Assembly: GCA_003028315.1 (NCBI GenBank)
Contig: CP028150.1
Span: 744,001 to 808,000 of the forward strand
Source: Neisseria mucosa
Lineage (GTDB): Bacteria; Pseudomonadota; Gammaproteobacteria; Burkholderiales; Neisseriaceae
DNA: 64,000 bases
Direction: 5' to 3'
The position numbers were made by a program, and so were the translations under genes. Positions 59,916-64,000 of this stretch are shown piece by piece (within the stretch, counting starts at the first letter, position 1; each line of letters opens with the position of its first letter). A model generated the notes under the pieces. It ran no database searches and was not told where the DNA came from. It worked only from the letters and a program-made list of their open reading frames with translations.

Positions 59916-60701
59916 ATGAAAAAAATGCCTGTGTTATTTGTCGGGCATGGCAGTCCGATGAATGTGTTGGATAAGGAAAATCCGTTCAACCAAAATCTCA
60001 GCCTGATTACGCAAAAATTTGCCAAACCGAAAGCCATTTTGATGATTTCGGCGCATTGGTACAGCAGCCGTTTGCAGGTTTCATCGGGCGAACAGCCTGA
60101 AATGATTTATGATTTTTACGGATTTCCTGAAGAACTCAGTCAGGTGCAATATCCGGCGCCCGGTTCGCCTGAATTGGCGGAGCAAGTGCGCTCGTTATTG
60201 CAGCCGGAGAATGTCGGGCTGAATCCGAAGCGCGGTTTTGATCATGGTGCGTGGGCGGTGTTGAAATTTCTGTATCCCGATGCCGATATTCCTGTGGTAC
60301 AACTCAGCCTGAACCGTTCGCAATCTGCGGAATGGCATTTCAATTTGGCGAAGAAATTATCCGCCTTGCGCGAACAGGGTGTGTTGATTATCGGCAGTGG
60401 CAATATTATCCATAATCTGGGCGTGATGAGCAGGGCGCATATCAATCAAATCGGTGCGGGCTATGATTGGGCGTTTGCGTTCCGCGAAGCGGTCAATCAG
60501 GCGATTGTCGAGCGGGATGACGATACTTTGATTCATTACGAACGGCTGGGTGAAAAGGCGATGCTTTCCGTGCCGACGCCGGAACATTACCTGCCTTTTC
60601 TTTGCATTATGGCATTACGCGAATCGGATGATTCCATTACGTTTTTCAACGACAACCTTGTCGCCGGTTCGCTCAGTATGACTTCGCTTTTAGTGGGGTA
60701 A
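59916..60701 (+). CDS. class III extradiol dioxygenase, YgiD-like
   Basis: 261 aa. VLFVGHGSPMNVLDKENPFN carries the first metal His, AILMISAHWYSSRLQV the second, GFDHGAWAVLKFLYPDADIP the third, and GSGNIIHNLGVM the fourth region of LigB-type enzymes (4,5-DOPA/aromatic ring-cleavage). The strong RBS AAGGAGG precedes GTG 59913 and ATG 59916; ATG is preferred. Likely cleaves catecholic or other aromatic quinol compounds. Confidence 0.9.
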   Translation: MKKMPVLFVGHGSPMNVLDKENPFNQNLSLITQKFAKPKAILMISAHWYSSRLQVSSGEQPEMIYDFYGFPEELSQVQYPAPGSPELAEQVRSLLQPENVGLNPKRGFDHGAWAVLKFLYPDADIPVVQLSLNRSQSAEWHFNLAKKLSALREQGVLIIGSGNIIHNLGVMSRAHINQIGAGYDWAFAFREAVNQAIVERDDDTLIHYERLGEKAMLSVPTPEHYLPFLCIMALRESDDSITFFNDNLVAGSLSMTSLLVG

Positions 60702-60895
60702 AAGAAAAAATATGGCAACGGAAAAGATTCTTATTGGTTCGTTCCGCTTTCGTAGATGGTGTTGATCCGCTTACCGTTCTTGGGAATGGGATGTCAATCA
60801 AAAAGCGCAGAAAAGCTTTGCATGTAAAGAAAATGGTTGTTTGGCAAGTTACCCGGGTTCGGGAGATGAAGTGTATTTCTAAATCCAAAATACTA

Positions 60896-60934
60896 AGGTC
60901 GTCTGAAAGCCCGATTCTGGTTTTCAGACGACCT
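60896..60934. terminator. DUS inverted pair between convergent dioxygenase and DHODH genes
   Basis: AGGTCGTCTGAA (60896-60907) and complement (60923-60934). The 195 bp between the dioxygenase stop and this pair hold no gene. Confidence 0.85.
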
Positions 60935-60956
60935 TTTCCCCTTCATCTGAGCAGAC

Positions 60957-61892
60957 TTACCCCAGATATTTCAGTTTGCCTTTGAAGTCTTCGATCGTCT
61001 CATAGCCTTTTTGCACCATGATGGCTTTCAAGCCAAGCGAAACGCGTTCGAAAACTTCGACGCCTTGCTGATGCAGCGCCGTGCCGATTTGCACCATGCT
61101 CGCGCCGCACAAGATATGTTCGAACGCATCGCGACCGGTATAAACGCCGCCTGTGCCGATGATTTGGATGGACGGATTCAATCTTTGGTAGAAAGCGTGG
61201 ACGTTGGCAAGCGCAGTCGGTTTGATGTATTCGCCGCCTATGCCGCCGAAGCCGTTTTTAGGTCGGATCACGACGGATTCGTCTTCGATATACATGCCGT
61301 TGCCGATTGAATTAACGCAGTTGACGAATTTCAGCGGATGACGGTTGAACACTTCCGCCGCCTGGTCGAAATGGACGATGTCAAAATACGGCGGCAGTTT
61401 GATGCCCAAAGGCTTGTCGAAGTAGCTGAAGGCTTCGCCCAAAATCCGCTCGGTTGCTTCAAAGTCGTAGGCGATTTGCGGCTTGCCGGGGACGTTTGGA
61501 CAGGAAAGGTTGAGTTCGGTAATGCCTTTAAATCCGCTGTTTTGCACTTTTTTCAACAGCGTGTGTGTTTCATCGGGCGACATACCGACCAGCGAAAGGA
61601 AAAATGTCCGTTCGGGCTGCGATTCTTGAAGGCTCAGCAAATAATCCAAATAGTAATCAATGCCTTGATTCGGCAAACCCATGGAGTTGATGCTGCCCAG
61701 CGGCACATCGCGATAACGCGGTTCGGGATTGCCCGCACGCGCTTCCAGCGTCGCCGTTTTGGTGACGAAGCTGCCCGCGGAGGATTGCCTGACTTCTTCC
61801 AATTCTTCCACAGTCATACACGCTACGCCCGCGGCGTTCATCAAACAGTTGTCAAAAGAAAAACCGGCGATTTGCGTTCTCAACGACGGCAT
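60957..61892 (-). CDS. pyrD: dihydroorotate dehydrogenase, class 1A type
   Basis: 311 aa. FMN enzyme with the soluble class 1A pattern: catalytic Cys in ELNLSCPNVPGKPQIAYDFE, substrate Asn in NAAGVACMTVEELEEV, and FVNCVNSIGNGMYIEDESVV. Class 1A enzymes use fumarate in the cytoplasm and have Cys as base; the class 2 enzyme of most proteobacteria is membrane-bound, uses quinone and has Ser. No N-terminal membrane helix is present, consistent with class 1A. It stands alone between DUS terminators. Confidence 0.92.
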   Translation of the reverse strand: MPSLRTQIAGFSFDNCLMNAAGVACMTVEELEEVRQSSAGSFVTKTATLEARAGNPEPRYRDVPLGSINSMGLPNQGIDYYLDYLLSLQESQPERTFFLSLVGMSPDETHTLLKKVQNSGFKGITELNLSCPNVPGKPQIAYDFEATERILGEAFSYFDKPLGIKLPPYFDIVHFDQAAEVFNRHPLKFVNCVNSIGNGMYIEDESVVIRPKNGFGGIGGEYIKPTALANVHAFYQRLNPSIQIIGTGGVYTGRDAFEHILCGASMVQIGTALHQQGVEVFERVSLGLKAIMVQKGYETIEDFKGKLKYLG

Positions 61893-62027
61893 ACCCTGCT
61901 CCTTTCCCTTGAAAAATCAATTTGTTTGCGAAGCGTAACACGAATAGGCAACGCATTTTTTAACGAACATCAAATGACAGGTTATGTAGGAAAATGTTGT
62001 TTTAAGTGATGAAGAGAAGACGCAAAA

Positions 62028-62068
62028 AGGTCGTCTGAAAACTTGTTTTGCTTGTTTTCAGACGACCT
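62028..62068. terminator. DUS inverted-pair terminator
   Basis: AGGTCGTCTGAA (62028-62039) and complement (62057-62068), between the DHODH start side and the argD stop. Confidence 0.8.
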
Positions 62069-62144
62069 TTAACGTGAATAAGCCACGGTGATTGATAAAA
62101 ATTTTTGAAATAGCCAAGAAAGCCTTGGTTCGTAATTTCTTAAA

Positions 62145-63326
62145 TCAGACTATCCATTCCGTTAATGCGGCCTCCAAGCGTTTCAGTCCTTCCGCCATAT
62201 CTTCATCATTTAGCAGCAGGCTGGGCGCAAAGCGCACAACATCGGATCCGGCAACCAATACCATCAAACCGTGTTTCAGCGCGGCAGCAGTAATTTCCGA
62301 AGCGCGACCTTGGTATTTGTCTGCTAGCACGCAGCCGATGAGCAGCCCCATACCGCGGACTTCTTTAAACACGCCAGTTTTCTCGCCCAATTCCCGCAAG
62401 GTCGTCTGAAATTTTTGTCCTTGTTTTTCGACATGTGCCAAGGTTTCCGGCGCATTGATAATGTCGAACGCGCGGCTGCCGACGGCGCACGCCATCGGGT
62501 TGCCGCCGAAAGTTGAGCCGTGCGTCCCCGGCCCGAAGGTCGGAGCGATTTTGTCAGTGGTCAGAATCGCGCCGATGGGGAAGCCGCCGCCTAAGGCTTT
62601 GGCGGAGCTGAGAATATCGGGCGTAATGCCGTAATGTTCGTAGGCGAACAGTTTGCCCGTGTGTCCCATACCGGTTTGCACTTCGTCTAAAATCAGCAAT
62701 GCGCCGTGTTTGTCGCACAAACGGCGCGCGGCTTGCAGATATTCCTGCGTCGCGGGCAGGATGCCGCTTTCGCCTTGAATCGGCTCGATGATTACCGCAC
62801 AGGTGTTTTCGCTGATGGCGGCTTCCAATGCAGCAATATTGTTGAACGGAACGTAGGTAATGCCTTGCGGCAGCGGCGCGTAGTCTTTGCTGTATTTGGG
62901 CTGACCGCCGACTGAGACAGTAAACAGCGTACGGCCGTGGAAGCTGTTGAGGCAGGAGATGATTTCGGTTTTGTGTTCGCCGAAATGATCGCGACCGTAT
63001 TTGCGCGCCAGTTTCAGCGCGGCTTCGTTGGCTTCCGCGCCGGAATTGCAGAAAAACACTTTATCGGCGAAGGTATGCTCTACCAGCTTTTTCGCCAATT
63101 CCTGCGCTGGCTTGGTCGTGTAGATATTGGAAATATGCCACAATTTTTGCGACTGCTCTGCCAGCACGGCAACCAAATCGGGATGGCAGTGTCCCAACGC
63201 ATTGACCGCGATACCGCCCGACAAGTCGATATATTCACGACCTTCAATATCCCAGACGCGGCTGCCGAGGGCGCGTTCTGGAATCATAGGGGCGAATGAA
63301 AAGTTGGGAGTCAGGTAGTTTTGCAT
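62145..63326 (-). CDS. argD: acetylornithine/succinyldiaminopimelate aminotransferase
   Basis: 393 aa. Class III aminotransferase, fourth step of arginine synthesis. Motifs GREYIDLSGGIAVNALGHCH, KVFFCNSGAEANEAALKLAR, LILDEVQTGMGHTGK with the PLP Asp region, and SSAKALGGGFPIGA with the PLP lysine. A DUS is translated as KFQTTLREL. Preceded by AAGGAAA. Confidence 0.96.
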   Translation of the reverse strand: MQNYLTPNFSFAPMIPERALGSRVWDIEGREYIDLSGGIAVNALGHCHPDLVAVLAEQSQKLWHISNIYTTKPAQELAKKLVEHTFADKVFFCNSGAEANEAALKLARKYGRDHFGEHKTEIISCLNSFHGRTLFTVSVGGQPKYSKDYAPLPQGITYVPFNNIAALEAAISENTCAVIIEPIQGESGILPATQEYLQAARRLCDKHGALLILDEVQTGMGHTGKLFAYEHYGITPDILSSAKALGGGFPIGAILTTDKIAPTFGPGTHGSTFGGNPMACAVGSRAFDIINAPETLAHVEKQGQKFQTTLRELGEKTGVFKEVRGMGLLIGCVLADKYQGRASEITAAALKHGLMVLVAGSDVVRFAPSLLLNDEDMAEGLKRLEAALTEWIV

Positions 63327-63471
63327 CCGATTTCCTTTGCAGTGAATTTATTGAAAATAAGCGGGGATTATGCGCCGCCCGAAACAAAGCTTCAAGCCGG
63401 AATGGGCGGGACGCAAAGTAAGTAGAAATTTCGGCTACAATATGTATTTTACCGACCGTAGAAAGAATATC

Positions 63472-63810
63472 ATGAACATCCTGCCTTATCAGACTGAAAT
63501 TGCCGAGCGTATGCTGGTTGGCACCGAAGGCGAAACCATTCATCCCGGCGCGCAATTTGTTCAAACGGCCAACGGCTATTGGATAGCTTGGCACGAGGGC
63601 GATGCAGCCCTGCTGGCTCCCGATACGCCACCCGATATTCCGTGTTTTTGGGTAGAAGGGGCGCAAAGTTTGGAAGAGTTGGTCGAATTGGTCGAAAACG
63701 GTGAGTTTGACGAAATGGAAGAGTTTGACGGCGACGATGACGCGTGGCACGAACATGCGGCGGGCTGTGATGGCGGGCATGACGGTCATTGCGGATGTTC
63801 GCATTCATGA
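63472..63810 (+). CDS. small acidic protein with His/Cys-rich tail
   Basis: 112 aa, not recognised. The first 90 residues are a compact acidic domain (LPYQTEIAERMLVGTEGETI, YWIAWHEGDAALLAPDTPPD, EELVELVENGEFDEMEEFDG). The last 25 residues are His/Cys/Asp-rich (DDAWHEHAAGCDGGHDGHCG CSHS, quoted in two parts), a probable metal-binding tail. Start 63472 is set by similarity in spacing to the weak RBS and by composition. Its stop overlaps the next ATG (ATGA), so both are translationally coupled. Confidence 0.75.
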   Translation: MNILPYQTEIAERMLVGTEGETIHPGAQFVQTANGYWIAWHEGDAALLAPDTPPDIPCFWVEGAQSLEELVELVENGEFDEMEEFDGDDDAWHEHAAGCDGGHDGHCGCSHS

Positions 63811-64000
63811 AAATGAAGATGAAAACCTTGCTTCTGCCTTTGGTCTGCCTGGCGCTGAACGGTTGCGTCGTCAGAGCGGCAGTCGATTTGGCGGTAACGA
63901 CCGTCATGACGGCGGGCAAGGTTGTCGTCAAAGGTACGGGCGCAGTTATTGATGCCGTCATTCCCGACAGAGATAAAAAGAAAGACAAAGAAAAGGATAA
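63807..64000 (+). CDS. small lipoprotein, cut by window end
   Basis: From ATG 63807 the frame is open to the end of the window (64 codons). MKMKMKTLLLPLVCLALNGC is a lipoprotein signal with lipobox ALNGC; the mature part VVRAAVDLAVTTVMTAGKVV then becomes Lys/Asp-rich (RDKKKDKEKD). I believe it matches the NF038104-type lipoprotein family but could not check. Overlaps the preceding gene by ATGA. Confidence 0.75.
   Translation, partial: MKMKMKTLLLPLVCLALNGCVVRAAVDLAVTTVMTAGKVVVKGTGAVIDAVIPDRDKKKDKEKD

Noticed and set aside
60734..60985. 83-codon frame running through a DUS terminator into the pyrD end
   Set aside because: Crosses a terminator hairpin and the 3' end of a convergent gene; no RBS.
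1..64000. tRNA and rRNA genes
   Set aside because: No cloverleaf-type or rRNA-like stretch was recognised in the intergenic regions; a tRNAscan run would settle it.

Overview
The window looks like chromosome of a commensal Neisseria, most likely of the N. mucosa / N. sicca group. The 12-mer AGGTCGTCTGAA (the 'mucosa' dialect of the neisserial DNA uptake sequence, DUS) recurs throughout, usually as inverted pairs that serve as terminators after genes. About twenty such pairs are visible. IS1106-type elements, dRS3 repeats and neisserial housekeeping genes (lepA-lepB-mtnN-pilT2, bamD/comL beside rluD, nnrS) agree with this. The assignment is inference from sequence motifs; no database search was run.

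Layout. 1-5.4 kb: IS1106 remnant, then a three-gene efflux pump (outer-membrane lipoprotein, 14-TM MFS pump, HlyD adaptor) rich in the Kingella-type DUS dialect. 5.4-12.5 kb: accessory and decaying DNA, with a broken FAD halogenase, a MITE that cuts a MarR gene, a YgaP/YgaV-like sulfur module, a lipoprotein gene split by an IS481-family element, an islet of repeats with an orphan immunity-like fragment, and an HNH nuclease. 12.5-23.2 kb: core genes mfd (with an unusual repeat-derived insertion), pilT2, mtnN, lepA, lepB and a DMT exporter. 23.5-30 kb: an ABC importer whose operon is split by an AT-rich PIN-domain gene, a cadD cassette between two direct repeats, and nnrS. 30-41.5 kb: core metabolism and envelope genes (thioesterase, pgeF, rluD, bamD, ilvA, a D,D-carboxypeptidase, ttcA). 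39.3-42.3 kb: copper module copA-copZ-cueR with a recognisable CueR-type promoter and Eikenella-type DUS. 42.3-60.7 kb: a mosaic island with IS elements, truncated genes, Pasteurellaceae uptake signal sequences (USS), a complete type I restriction-modification operon (hsdM-hsdS-hsdR plus a YgjP-like peptidase) and a redox gene set once controlled by a now interrupted LysR regulator. 60.9-64 kb: class 1A dihydroorotate dehydrogenase, argD and a small lipoprotein.

The overall theme is natural transformation. Four DUS dialects and two Haemophilus/Actinobacillus-type USS are embedded in different blocks, so the origin of many segments can be read from the uptake words they carry. IS insertions with intact target duplications let three interrupted loci be reconstructed exactly (115-aa lipoprotein, 296-aa LysR, lysR/oxidoreductase intergenic region). 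No tRNA, rRNA or CRISPR array was seen.
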